Shown in pieces: positions 12,718 to 24,975 of a DNA stretch of 64,000 bases. Made by a program: the position numbers and the translations under genes. Positions within the stretch are counted from its first letter, which is position 1; every line of letters begins with the position of its first letter. Source of the DNA: Phocoena phocoena (Eukaryota; Chordata; Mammalia; Artiodactyla; Phocoenidae); assembly GCF_963924675.1 (NCBI RefSeq), contig NC_089234.1, forward strand, positions 61,911,588-61,975,587. The letters are read 5' to 3'. The notes below the pieces were generated by a model, which saw only the letters and a program-made list of their open reading frames with translations, had not been told where the DNA came from and ran no database searches.

Positions 12718-13599
12718 CTAGAGAAGTTCCTTTAGCATTTATTGTAAAGCTAGTTTGGTGGTGCTGAATTCTCTTAGCTTTTGCTTGTCTGTAAAGGTTT
12801 TAATTTCTCCATCGAATCTGAATGAGATCCTTGCTGGGTAGCATAATCTTGGTTGTAGGTTTTTCCCTTTCATCACTTTAAATGACTCTTCCTTCTGGCT
12901 TGCAGAGTATCTGCTGGAAGATCAGCTGTTAGCCTTATGGGGATTCCCTTCTATGTCATTTGTTTGTTTTCCCTTGCTGCTTTTAATATTTTTTCTTTGT
13001 ATTTAATTTTTGTTAGATTAATATGTGCCTTGGCGTGTTTCTCCTTGGATTTATCCTGTATGGGACTCTCTGTGCTTCCTGGACTTGATTTAACTATTTC
13101 CTTTCCCATATTAGGGAAGTTTTCAGCTATAATCTCTTCAAATATTTTCTCAGTTCCTTTCTTTTTCTCTTCTTATTCTGGGACCCCTATAATTGAATGT
13201 TGGTGTGTTTAATGCTGTCCCCAAGGTCTCTAAGACTGTCCTCAATTCTTTTCATTCGTTTTTCTTTGTTCTGCTCTGCAGTAGTTATTTCCACTATTTT
13301 ATCTTCCAGGTCCCTTATCCGTTCTTCTGCCTCAGTTATTCTGCTATTGATTCTTTCTAGAGAATTTTTAATTTCATTTATTGTGTTATTTGACATTGTT
13401 TATTTGCTCTTTAGTTCTTCTAGGTCCTTTTTTAATGCTTCTTGTATCTTCTCCATTCTATTTCCAAGATTTGGATCATCTTTTCTATCATTATTCTGAA
13501 TTCTTTTTCAGGTAGACTGCCTATTTCCTCTTCCTTTGTTTGGTCTGGTGGGTTTTTGCCTTGCTCCTTCATCTGCTGTGTATTTCTCTGTCTTCTCAT
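12718..13599 (-). pseudogene. L1-B ORF1, broken
   Basis: The start lies at 13599-13597 and the stop at 12720-12718. It carries the one-base deletion near 13465, the CAA-to-TAA stop near 13405 and the one-base deletion near 13190 that also disable L1-A ORF1. A 69-codon coiled-coil piece (13396-13187) is the longest open remnant. Confidence 0.85.
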
Positions 13600-14099
13600 T
13601 TGGCTTAATTTACTGTGTTTGGGGTCTCCTTTTCGCAGGCTGCAGGTTCATAATTCCCATAGTTTATGGTGTCTGCCCCCAGTGGGTAACGTTGGTTCAG
13701 TGGCTTTTGTAGGCTTCCTGGTGGAGGGGACTGGTGCTTGTGTTGTGGTGGATGAGGCTGGATCTTGTCTTTCTGGTAGGCAGGAATGTGTCCAGTGGTG
13801 TGTTTTGGGGTGTCTGTGAACTTAGTATGATTTTAGGCAGCCTGTCTGCTAATGGGTGGGGTTGTGTTCCTGTCTTGCTAGTTGTTTGGCATGGGGTGTC
13901 CAGCTGTGGAGCTTTCTGGTTGTTGAGTGGAGCTGGGCCTTAGCGTTGAGATGGAGATCTCTGGGACAGCTCTTGCTGATTGATATTACATGGGGCCGGG
14001 AGGTCACTGGTGGACCAGTGTCCTGAACTGGGCTCTCCCACCTCTGAGGCTCAGGCCTGACACCTGGCTGGAGTACCAAGACCCTGTCAGGCACACAGT

Positions 14100-15792
14100 T
14101 CAGAAGAAAAGGGAGAAAAAAAAAGAAAGGAAGAGAAAATAAAATAAAATGAAATAAAGTTATTAAAATAAAAAAATTTTAATATATTATTAAAATTAAA
14201 AAATTTTTAAAGTAATAAAAAAAGAAGAGAGCAACCAAACCAATAAACAAATCCACCAGTGATAACAAGCACTAAAAACTATACTACAATAAACATAAAA
14301 ATCAGAAACTAGGGCTTCCCTGGTGGTGCAGTTGTTGAGAGTCTGCCTGCCGATGCAGGGGATACGGGTTCGTGCACTGGTCCGGTAAGATCCCACATGC
14401 CGCAGAGTGGCTGGTCCCGTGAGCCATGGCCGCTGAGCCTGCGCGGCCAGAGCCTGTGCTCTGCAACGGGAGAGGCTGCAACAGTGAGAGGCCCGTGTAC
14501 CACAAAAAAAAAAAAAAAAATCAGAAACTAGTCCGTCGCAGACAGCAAACTCCAAGTCTACAGTTGCTTCCAAAGTCTACCACCTCAGTTTTGGGATGAT
14601 GTGTTGTCTATTCAGGTATTCCACAGATGCAGGGTACATCAAGTTGATTGTGGAGATTTAATCCACTGCTCCTGAGGCTGCTGGAAGAAGTTTCCCTTTC
14701 TCTTCTTTGTTTGCACAGCTCCCGGGGCTCAGCTTTGGATTTGGCCCCGCCTCTGCGTGCAGGTTGCCCTCCGGTGTCTGTTCTTCGCTCAGACAGGAGG
14801 GGTTGAAGGAGAAGCTGATTAGGGGGCTCTGGCTCACTCAGGCCAGGGGGTGGGAGCGGTTCGGAATGCGGGGCCAGCCTGTGGTGCGAGAGGCCAGTGT
14901 GACGTTGCACCAGCCTGAGGCACGCCGTGTGTTCTCCCGGGGAAGTTGTCCCTGGATCACGGGACCCTGGCAGTGGCAGGCTGCACAGGCTCCCAGGAGG
15001 GGAGGTGTGGATAGTGACCTGTGCTTGCACACAGGCTTCTTGGCTGAAGCAGCAGCCTTAGCGTTTCATGCCCATCTCGTGTCTGCACTGATAGTTGCGG
15101 CTCACGCCCGTCTCTGAAGCTCTTTTAGGCGGTGCTCCGCCTTCTGTGGGCAGACAGGGAAGGAATCACCTCTCCTCGTGCACCCCAAAACCTCTCCTCA
15201 TGCACCTCTTAGGCAGGTGCAGACTTTTTCCTGGACTCCCTCCTGGCTAGCTGGGGCGCACTAGCCCCCTTCAGGCTGTGTTCACGCGGCCCACCCCAGT
15301 CCCCTCCCTGGGATCCGACCTCTGAAGCCCAAGCCTCAGCTCCCAGCCCCGTCCCCCCCGGCGGGTGAGCAGACAAGCCTCTCGGGCTGGTGAATGCCGG
15401 TCGGCACCGATCCTCTGTGCAGGAAGCTCTCCACTCTGCCCTCTGCACCACTGTTGCTGTGCTCTCCTCCGCGGCTCCGAAGCTTCCCCTCTCACCACCC
15501 CATCTCCGTCAGTGAAGGGCCTTCCTAGTGTGTAGAAACTTTTCCTCCTTCACAGCTCCCTCGCACTGGTGCAGGTCCCATCCCTATTCTTTTGTGTCTG
15601 TTTTTTCTTTTTTCTTTTGCCCTACCCAGGTACGTGGGGAGTTTCTTGCCTTTTGGGAGGTCTGAGGTCTTCTGCCAGCGTTCAGTAGGTGTTCTGTAGT
15701 TGTTGTTCCACGTGTAGACGTATTTCTGATATATCTGTGGGGAGGAAGGCGATCTCCATGTCTCACTCCTCCGCCATCTTGAAGGTCCCCCC
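14100..15792 (-). promoter_or_regulatory. L1-B 5' UTR / internal promoter
   Basis: About 1.5 kb of L1 leader once the SINE is removed. L1 5' UTRs carry a pol II promoter. The first 30 bases here hold G6, then CAAGATGGCGG, which matches the YY1-type box that positions L1 transcription. The distal part is GC-rich and the part next to ORF1 is AT-rich. Present activity is not shown by the sequence. Confidence 0.7.
14312..14518 (+). mobile_element. CHR-type SINE (short form) in the L1-B 5' UTR
   Basis: Typical head, A and B boxes and poly-A, flanked by a roughly 15-bp duplication aaaatcagaaactag (14297-14312 and to 14531). It interrupts the AT-rich leader of L1-B and is therefore younger. Confidence 0.94.
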
Positions 15793-16379
15793 ATCTCCCT
15801 GTCCTTTTTATTCACAGGAGTCATCGCCTGGAGGGCTGGGACCTTCACCCAAGGTCCTGCCTCCACTGGGAGGCAGTCAGTGAGGATGTCATTCCCACCT
15901 CCACCAGATCCCTGTCTCTTGGGAATGTGGGGCTTCATGGGACTTCATTTCATAAGGCATTTTTCCAAGTTGCAGTAATTCAGAGACCTCACTGCCTCTC
16001 CTTTGTCTCTTCACTCCCCTTACTTTTCTCTCACTAACATCACAAGTGAAATACTAATAAATAACATTTCTTGAGTGCTTACTGCAGTGTTTTGAAGGCT
16101 GTACATGCATCGTCCCAGCAGCCCTACGTGGTGGATGTACTCATCCCTGCTTTAGAAATGAGGTCTCCAAAAAGCCGAGGAGCTTGTTTCTCCAGCCGTC
16201 CCACGGGGTGACCCCTGAGGTGTCGAGAGTGTATTTTGCACCTTCTCCCCTAGTGCCTTGTCTGCATAGTCTCCCCAACCATCTCAACACAAAGCCCTCG
16301 AGTGGCTGAAGAGGACCTTCTTTAGGGGGGTGTTCTCAGGAAGAGCAATCTCCTCATGTCATCTGCCACTCGCCTTTTT
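15793..16379. other. Intergenic DNA with a MIR-like element
   Basis: Unique-looking DNA right of L1-B. The stretch at about 16055-16200 (cttgagtgcttactgcagtg, then a degraded 'tttagaaatgaggtctcc') is read as a decayed MIR SINE. Nothing else is recognised. Confidence 0.5.
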
Positions 16380-16975
16380 TTAAATTTGATAAGAACATAC
16401 AGAGCATAATATTTATCATTTTAACCATTTGAAAGCATACAGTTCAGTAGCATTAAATACATTCACAGTGTTGTGTAAGCATCACCCCTAACTATACCTG
16501 AATCTTTTTCATCTTCTCCAACAAAAACTCTGTACCCGTTAACAATAAACACCCCCCACCCAGCCTCTGGTAACCTCTATTCTATTTTCTGTCTCTGAAT
16601 TTGCCTACTCTAGGTAGGCGAGTGGAATCGTAACAGTATTTGTCCTATGTGTCTTGCTTCTTTCACTCCACATAGTGTTTTCAAGGTCCATTCATGTTGT
16701 CGGATGTGTCAGGACTTTATTCATTCTATGGCTGAATAATATTCCACTGTATGGATTTATCACTTTGTTTATCCATTCGTCCACAGATGGACACTTGCAT
16801 TGTTTCTACCTTTTGGCTATGGTAAATAATGCTGCTATGAACATTGGGGCACACGTTTCTGCTTGAGTCCCTGCTTGCACTTCTTTTAGATAAACACCGA
16901 GGAGTGGAATTTCTGGGTCATACGGTGGTTCTATGTATAACCTCTTGAGAAACCACCAAATTGTTTCCTGCAGCC
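16380..16975 (-). mobile_element. Old L1 3' fragment
   Basis: On the plus strand the text attccactgtatggatttat, then 'cacagatggacacttg' and 'gctgctatgaacattgggg', is the reverse of the L1 ORF2 C-terminal coding region. It is strongly diverged compared with L1-A and L1-B, so it is an ancient insertion. Confidence 0.85.
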
Positions 16976-17764
16976 TGCCACTGGCTTCTAGGCTAGCCTC
17001 TGCCTTGACCTTCCTGTGCCTATCTTCCTACCTGTCAAATCAGGACTTAAACAAGATGCAGCCCAGCTCTCCAGAACTGGAGAGACCAACCTCACACTTA
17101 TGACAGGGCCATGGCAACTCCAAGCCCTCTAGGCCCCAAGGAACTAGACCTGCCCACCACTCCGCCCTCCCCCTAGAGCTCCCCACTACAGCAGTGGCCC
17201 TGGGGTGGGGTGGGGGGCAGTGAAGAAAGCCAAATAGGTGGGCACCGTCACTAGGCCTCAGGATTCTCTTGCCTGGAACTGTCCCATTCTGTCTTGATCA
17301 TCACGGCCTCCATGCCCCTAGCAAGACCTGGCACGTAGCAGGTGCTCCAAAAACACTGTTGAATGAATGAATGTTGGCAGACATTTCCTCCTGCCTCACA
17401 GGACGATGAGCTTGTCGGGTGAGGGGGAGACAAGGAGACTGGGGAGGGTGGGAGAGCAAGCACTGGAGCTGGGAAGAAGAGCCGAGGCTAGGCTGCAGGG
17501 AAGGCCTCAGCTCCTGCCTCCCCACTGCCCCCCACGGCCCTGCCCCCCACGGCCCTGCCCCCACCCAGAAAGGCCAACTCTTCCCCCTTTCACCTTGAAA
17601 CAGTTTGAGACCCAGTGTGGGGAGCCACTATTTGGGAGGAAGGGACTTCCAACCAGAGCCAACCAAGGTGGCCCTGCCCTCATGCACAGGTGCACAAACT
17701 CATGATAGATGCCAAGAGGAGGATGAGATCTCAAGGTTTCTAGTTTGTTTTTACCTTTAACACC
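16976..17764. other. GC-rich intergenic stretch
   Basis: No gene is recognised. A short C-rich tandem motif (cccccacggccctgc, two to three units near 17525-17570) and a tgaatgaatgaatg run near 17360 are visible. Open frames here lack domains and look like chance frames in GC-rich DNA. Confidence 0.5.
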
Positions 17765-17945
17765 CATTTCTTAAGTGCCTACTGTGAGACATGCCCTGTG
17801 TAAATATGCATGATTTCATTTACTTTTCCTAAGAGCCCTACTTTGTAAGTGAGGAAACTGAGGCTAAGAAAGGTTTGATGACTAGTCCAAAGTCTCCCAG
17901 TTACTCAGTGCTGGGAAAGGTAAGATTCGAACCAGGGGTTCTGCT
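17765..17945 (+). mobile_element. MIR SINE remnant
   Basis: The order ttaagtgcctactgtgagac, then 'gaggaaactgaggctaagaaagg', then 'agattcgaaccaggg' is the MIR core and 3' portion in plus orientation, diverged as expected for an old mammalian SINE. Confidence 0.8.
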
Positions 17946-20622
17946 GCCAATGGCCCCGGGTATGTCCTGCTCCTGCCTCCAGTCCACACCCCACCCCACC
18001 TGTCTTCCCTGGGCATCCACCCCTCAGCTACTGCAGACCTGGGGCGGTGCCCAGGCGCCCTCAGTCACTCTTCCTGTCCTGGCCAGGCCACAGGGCTCTC
18101 ACTAGGGCTCCCTCCCCTCTGGTTCCTCGCTCCTCCACTCTGGTCCACCTTGCACTGGAGGCTCCTAGCCCACCCTGGCTGTCCCACTCTGTCCTCCTCA
18201 ACATTGGGAAATGACTCCTGCAGGTTGTACATCGTTCTCCAGGGGCTAGAATGAGGGGTGCACTTGGTTCCCCTCCCTGGGACACTCACTGAGCCCAGCT
18301 CCCATGCCCACCCTCTGGACCAGAAGAGGGTGGGGAAGGCTGGCTGGGAATTCCAGGGAGCCTGAAGGGAAAGTAGAGGGCACACATTTACTGGGCATCC
18401 CTGACACATTTACTGGTGTCAGGCAGCACGCTTCTCTGTCACTCTAACCCCCTCAGCTGCCAGGCAAGGACCCCACAGGCAGGACAGGAGGGGCACTGGC
18501 TCAAGGCCATGCAGACTGGCCCCGAAGGACCCATTCCTTAGCAGCCGCTCCCTTCCGTCCCCAAGGGCCCTCTCCTCTCTCAGGAGGCCGGCTGCTAAGT
18601 GAGCAGCCCGTTGCTGGAGGCAGCTCAGGGGAGGGGCCCAGGGACAGGACTCCAGCCTGGCCAGAACCCCTCCCTGCCCCTTAAAGAGCAAACTGGGAAG
18701 AGGAGAGACAGAAAGCCTGTGTTTAAGCTGGAGTCGGCAGCCTAAACATAAACATCTGTTTCTCATTTCAAAAACAAAACAGAAGTATGGTTTGCTGAAC
18801 CAGTTCACAGGGCAAATGACATGGCAGGGGATTCTATAACTTTGTGAAGAACCCAAACTGCTTTCAAGTCCTTTGGAAACCATTAAGACCACGCAAATGT
18901 GCTTATTAAGCAAACCGTGCAAATTAGCTTATAAACCATGAGCAATCCCTCATGCTTCTGATCTGGTATGTAAGCAGGTGCTGCAGGGGCCGCCACTGGG
19001 CCCAGAAGGTGCCTTACTCTTGGTTTTCTTCTATAGTGTATCTGAAAATAATACTAGGGCTTTCCTTGAAAAGATTCAGTGATGTAGACGTTCTGGTCAA
19101 TTCTTCCCTAATTATGTCCCCCAACTGTTTCCAAAAAGCAGTTGTTTGTTTATTGTTTGGTTGTATCAACAAACTGAGCAAAAGGGCCTTTATTGGTACC
19201 ATCTGGAATGAAGAGCATTCCCACAGCCCTCCCAGACCAGATGTGTGCAGTGGGCTACGCCCTTGCTTGCTACGTGACCTAGAGCAAATGGGTTCCCCTC
19301 CGAGTCCTCTGTTCCTCACATCGCCTGGACACACTAACACCTCAGTCAGAGTTTAAGATCACACGTGGGCTCCTGTGTGGTAAAGGACCGGATGCGGAAG
19401 CACCTACAAACACGCCAGGTGCAGCGGCGTTGGGAAGGGGCCCCACTTAATGGGTTGATGCCTGTCCTGCCCCAGATCCCGTAGACGGCTGGGGAATCCT
19501 GCCTGCACTGCAGGATGGGGTCTGGGCCGGGAGAGCATTGTCAGCTCCTTTTAGAGATGTAGAAACCGGGGCTGGGAGAGTTGCAGCAATTTGTCAGGCA
19601 CATGTTAGATGCTCAGAAGTACCTGTCACTCAAGAAACACTCACGGAGATGTTACTGTGTGCAGAACCACAAAGACACGCCAGCCACAGCCTGCTGTGCT
19701 GGTCTGCTGCTCTCACCTCCCCACCCAGAGACCCGCTCCCTGCTGGGGCCAACGCCCCTCCTCAGCAAACCTTCCCTGGCAAACCTCTTTACAAAGCTGC
19801 GATCCTGCCTGTCCTCAGCCAAGGAGAGGGTGGGCCTAGCCAGACAGAGAGAATGCCAGCCAGTGCCCCGACGGGGGAATCCAAGGCAGGAAGGACAAGG
19901 GCCTGTCTCCTGCATTGGCAGGAGAGAGGGACGCAGTGATCTGGGCAACCCAAAGGGAGTGGGGTCATCTCACACGGCCACAGCTCCCCTCCACCCAGTG
20001 CCTTCATGGTCCCCACAGCCCTGCACCCCCAGGGCTCCCACAGACGCCCACCACGCAGTGCTTCCTTTCCATGGGAGTTGGGGACGGCAGGTTGCTTTGG
20101 CCACTCAGAGCCTGGATTCTTCAGATTCTCGCCCAAAACCCTCGTGAGGAAACTTAAGCCAATGGACAATGGTATAACCTCCCCATGTGACCAAAGTTCA
20201 TGCCCAGTTACTGGCAGCCACCCTGGTGGAAATGGCACCCAGGGATCCAACAGAACCCACGCGCAGCCACCTCCACAGGGGGCACCTTTCAAGAGAACTC
20301 TCCACAGAGAGTTCTCACACAGGACACAGCTCTAAGCAGAAGCTTCTCCATGGAGAGCAAGGCTCCCAAAGGTTGGTCCACACTAACATTTTCAGTCAAA
20401 AGCAAAGTGAGCAAAATAAGGACCGTGTAGCATGTTAAAGCTATTTCACCTAATTGGAAAGCCTGTCACTTTTATCCCCCAGAGAATTTGTCCTTCTTGT
20501 TTGGAGGGGTTAAAAATATCCTTTTATGATACGATAGCATTGTAAGGGGGGGTTCATTTCTTTTTAATGGGCCAACTTCGCAAAAATCTGCATCCTAATA
20601 TTCTTTTAAAAATTCTGTTTGT
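17946..20622. other. Intergenic DNA downstream of PALD1, no gene recognised
   Basis: About 2.7 kb. The stretch at 18700-19180 is moderately AT-rich and looks unique, so it could be a conserved non-coding element, but this is untested. A short perfect hairpin agaactct-ccacag-agagttct lies near 20295. Overlapping open frames at 19540-20340 (up to 188 codons) occur in several frames on both strands, the pattern expected of GC-rich non-coding DNA. Confidence 0.45.
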
Positions 20623-20820
20623 GGGCCTCCCTGGTGGCGCAGTGGTTGAGAGTCCACCTGCCGATGCAGGGGACACGGGTTCGTGCCCCGGTCCGGGAGG
20701 ATCCCACACGCCGCGGAGCGGCTGGGCCCGTGAGCCATGGCCGCTGAGCCTGCGCGTCCGGAGCCTGTGCTCTGCAGCGGGAGAGGCCACAGCAGTGAGA
20801 GGCCCACGTACCACACAAAA
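20623..20820 (+). mobile_element. CHR-type SINE (short form)
   Basis: Head gggcctccctggtggcgcag, A and B boxes, short poly-A. It is flanked by an imperfect duplication aaaattctgtttg / aaaattctgtctg. It lies outside other elements. Confidence 0.93.
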
Positions 20821-22589
20821 AAAATTCTGTCTGTCTGCACAATCAAGAATTTGGGGAACCACTGGAGAGAACACATAAAGGAGCCCTCACCCGCTTTGGG
20901 GGGGTCATGGTTTCTGTATTTGTTTTGAGAGCCTGATGCAAACACTGCATGCTCTCCTGAGCAGAGTATATAAACACAATTTCACACACAACTTCAAGCG
21001 TCTGAAGCCCATGGCACCCTCAGTGAAGAAGAAGGAAGACGGGCACCATGAGCTAGTGCTTGGGCAGGCACCCACCCACACAGCCTTAGAAAACGTGGTT
21101 TGTGTGGGTCTCCAGGCTCTGGGTTAGTGACTGGTACCAATCCGGATGCTCGGATGCATCTGAAGAGGAAGGGAAAAGAAAGAGCGCTGGGCAGGAAGTC
21201 AGCACACGGAGTCTGCCCTTGGCTCCCTGCATGACCTTGGATGTCATTGCCCCTCCAGCCTCAGATCCCTCCTTTGCTTAGTGAAGAGGTGTATGAGCTC
21301 CCTTCGGGTATCATATTCCCGTAGTGAATGAATTTCCAGCAGTGAATGCCATATTCTAGTAGTATGGAAATACTCACTAAAGGTTCATTCACTCATTCTT
21401 GCCAAAAATATTTATTGTACCTGCTAGTTGTGAGATCCTGGGACATTCAGAAATGCATAAAGCACAGTCCCCAGCACCCAGTAGCCTCCAGTCTACAGAG
21501 AAGGCACTGGGTCACCAGCATGGGTTTGAGGGCAGCTTGACGATCTGAATCCCAGATCCCTTAGGGATACAATGTGAGCCTTGAGTAAATTATGAAACTT
21601 CTCTTGGTCTTGTAAAAGAGAGATCATAATCCCAGACTCATCTGACCTGCAAGGCTTTGGTGAAATAATGAACGCAATGCCCCACACAATCTATGAAAAC
21701 CACCCGCAGGCACTCAAGAAATAAAACTCTCCTTCTCCTTTCCTGGGAAACACCAAATGCCTTGTGAATTACCAAGTCATCAAACATTTACTGACTGCAT
21801 TCTGTGTGCCAGGCCACCACAGACCCTGAGATGCAAAGACTGATGACTGGTAGCCCTTCCTTTAAGGAATTCACAAGTTAGTGGAGGTCTAGAGAAGTCG
21901 ATGGACAATAGTGTGAAAGTGTTTTTGAGAAGTGGGCCCCGGAGTATTGGGCTGTTCTTCATACAATACTTCCAACCTTCCTGTAGTTTTGAAATTTTCA
22001 TAATGAAATGCTGGAGGAAATGTGGGCACAGCATCTTGAGAAGTCAGAACCCTTTCTTAAGTATCTTGAGGACACTTAGATCGCAGTGGTGAGGAGACCT
22101 GAATCAAGCTGAACTTGAAGCACAGGAGCAGTGGGCTAGGGAGGGAGGGAAGGCACACCAGGCAGAGGGAGGAACAGAGGGAAATTCTGGAGGTGTCACT
22201 GGATCAAGGTGCCTGGGCTTCCTCCTTTGTTAAATAAGGAGAACAGGCCTACCTCGTCGGGCTGTCGTGGAACTACTGGAGGTGATGACATACATGAAGC
22301 ACCTGGGAGAAGGCTGTGCTGGTTATCCTGTTTGTCTCTCTCTCCGTTCCCCATCTCCGGAGGCGGACCCACCCCGTGGACCATGTTGCTGGCACCTCCT
22401 GCAATCAAAGGGAGGCACTGACGGGAGATCAGAGGACAAGACGAGGGAGGAGTCGAGGCATTTGCTCCTCCTCCCTCAGCCCCAGGCTCAGCGATGCTGC
22501 TCTGGCCACGGTTACCCCCTTCTCAACTCAGTTTCTGCTGGATGGTCCCCAGAGTCCCCTGAAGATACCTGTGGCAGGCTCAGGTAACA
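20821..22589. other. Intergenic DNA, no gene recognised
   Basis: Mostly unique-looking DNA. The part near 21890-22010 ends like an old L1 or similar 3' end ('gaaattttcataatgaaatg'), but it is too diverged to assign. No exon with conserved coding text is seen. Confidence 0.4.
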
Positions 22590-22810
22590 CTGTGTTGTCC
22601 CCTTGCCCCCTCAAATCTAGGGGAGGTTACTGCTTCCCCCTGTAACTAGTTCCTGAGTGCCTCTCACCATTCCAAGCTGGTTCCCTTAACCCTGCCCACA
22701 CCTCTGCAAATGGTCCTTTCATTAAATTGTCTTTGAACTTGGAGCTAAGGCTGCCATCCGTTCTTTGCCAGGATCCTAACTGCTACAGGGCCTAGTGCAT
22801 AGTATGGGCT
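22590..22810 (+). repeat. Probable old interspersed repeat, family not assigned
   Basis: The segment ends with 'ttaaattgtctttgaacttg', 'gccatccgttctttgccagg' and 'gatcctaactgctacagggc'. This wording looks like an old mammalian repeat, possibly an LTR end, but I cannot name the family. Confidence 0.35.
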
Positions 22811-23610
22811 ATTTTCATATACAAATTATGATTAAGCATATGCTCTAGTTTCCCCTTCCCAACCCACAGCCCTCAAAATGTATTTATTTTTAAAATTCTA
22901 TGCCAGTGCTAGAATAACAAGAGGTCAGAAATTGTGAGGAATCCCTGAAAGACAGAGCTTGATGGAACTGGATGGACAGGGGAAATGACAGCCCACAAGC
23001 CACGCAGCTGAAAGCCTCTGAGAGAGGAGGGACCAGCTTTAAGGAAGCTTTCAACTCACAGATGCCAAGTCAGGAGGCAGGAGGAAGCCTGGACCCCCAT
23101 CAGGACGAGGCTGGAGAATTCCAGCAGAAGCAGCTGGAGAACGTGGCTCTCCCCGTGCCCCCCTCAGCAGCACAGGTCAAGTCTGGGAAGCAGTGGAGTC
23201 TGCCAGGTAGTAGCAGCGAGTGGGGCACTTGGGGCAGCATCCTAGGGCTGATATCCACCTAGCGGCGAGGGGGCACCCTCATCCAGAAGGGCAGCCACCG
23301 GCACGCGCCGTCGCCAGCAAGTCCCACCCCTCGCCAGTAGTCACCAGCCCAGGCTATGTGCAACAGTCACAAGCCTTACCAACAGGATAACCTGAAATCT
23401 CAAGACAAAGTTGAGCGCACAACCAAATTCACCAACCACTGAGGAAAACCAACAATGTGAAAAACAAACACCAAATTCAATAAAGAGAAGAACTAACAAC
23501 CACGGAAACAGAACTAACTGAATAAGCCCTCAAATAATGAATATCTTCAAAGAGACGAGCCTTCTAACGCTTTTAGGCTTGCCCTAACAAAGACTGAACT
23601 GGAAATCTTA
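22811..23610. other. Intergenic DNA, unassigned
   Basis: A 96-codon open frame (22972-23262) has no recognisable domain and no splice context that supports a gene. The part after 23400 is A-rich and may be an old L1 5' piece continuous with the fragment that follows. Confidence 0.35.
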
Positions 23611-24392
23611 TCAACTAAAAATGTGACCTGGGAGGGTGGTGGTAGGAAATACATCCACTACACACCAATTAGAATGGCTAAAGTCAAAAAAGATCGACAA
23701 TTCCAAGGCTGGTAAGAATGTGGAGGGACTAGAACTCCCGTAAGCTGCTGGTGGGGATGAAACCATCTGGAAAATAGTTGGGCAGTTTCTTAAAAATTTA
23801 GACATACACATACCACACCGTGCAGCCATTCTCCTCCTAGGTATTTATCCAAAAGAAATGAAAACATATGTCCATACGAAGACTTGTACGTGTTCATAAC
23901 AGTTTTATTTGGAATAGCCAAAACTTGGAAACAACCCAAATATCCAGTAACAATTTGGATTAACCAACGGAGGGTATAGCCGTACGATGGAACACCACTC
24001 AGCAAGACAAAGGAATGACCAACTGATGTACATTAAACATGGATGACCTGGAAATAAATATGCTGAGTGAAAGAAGCCAGAAAATAAAGAGTACACACTG
24101 ATGATTCCAGTTATATAAAACCCTAGAAAATGCAAACGAATCGATGATGACAAAAAGCAGATCAAAGTGTCCCTGCGGAGAGGGATGGGGGAGGGAAGGT
24201 CAGGAAGGAGAAATTATAAAGCGATATAAGCAAACTTTCAGAGATGATGGATATGGTCATTATCTTGATTACGATAATTTCACAGGTGTATACCTATGTC
24301 AAAACTTAACAAATTATACACTTCAAATATGTACAGTTTATTGTATGTCAATTATACCTCAATAAAGTTGTTTTTAAAAAACTTTTTGGAAC
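23611..24392 (+). mobile_element. Old L1 3' fragment
   Basis: 'caccaattagaatggctaaa', 'tttatccaaaagaaatgaaa' and the terminal 'tcaataaagttgtttttaaa' mark the C-terminal ORF2 and 3' end of an old L1. It is heavily diverged and has no open frame of length. Confidence 0.85.
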
Positions 24393-24975
24393 TGTAAAAA
24401 AAAGAAAAGTTTGTATTGGAAAAGGAGAGTTAAAATGAACAATATTTTCCTCATCTATTTTTGTGCATGTTAGTTTTTACAGGGTACCTCTGAGTGATAG
24501 AGTAAGAGATATAATTAGTAGTCACTTGACAAATCTTAATAAACATTTGGGGGCATATTTTCCAGAAAGTGAGAGAGTTAATGACTCCAATATCCAGGTA
24601 ATACATCCTTTTGCAATTCCAGTGTTTTCCAATTCTCAAAGCTTATAACAAAATTACACGAGTACCCACTTGACTGACAGCTAATAGAAAAAAAATTTTT
24701 AATGCTTTGATGAGAGATCATGATGTGATTTTTGGCATATTACTCAGAAGAGGTTCATAGAACCAAGCAGCATTACTATAGCAAAAAGTCACCTCTACTA
24801 GTTTATGTGATCGCAGATTCTCAATGTTTACATTTATAAGAACAAAAATAGGTTATCTGAAGATAACAAACAGAAAAACTTGCAAATGTGACCATGGAAA
24901 ATATGTAAGATATTCATTAAGATTGAGAAAGAAGACAGGCACAGGAGCCTTCTAAATACTTAAGAGAATATTACA

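Larger units (their letters stand above)
8460..15792 (-). mobile_element. L1 retrotransposon, copy B, full length from 5' end to poly-A
   Basis: Read on the minus strand, the element starts at 15792 with a G run followed by a CAAGATGGCGG box, the arrangement seen at L1 transcription starts with a YY1 site. A long GC-rich 5' UTR follows (about 15790-14100), then an AT-rich stretch, ORF1 (13599-12718), ORF2 (12659-8824), and a 3' UTR ending in a T run on the plus strand at 8460-8467. The 8-bp word ccatctcc lies at both edges (8452-8459 and 15791-15798) and is a likely short TSD. A SINE at 14312-14518 lengthens the 5' UTR. Both ORFs are broken. Confidence 0.93.

Noticed and set aside
19540..20340. 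Several overlapping frames up to 188 codons
   Set aside because: Open in many frames on both strands in GC-rich DNA, with no conserved protein text.
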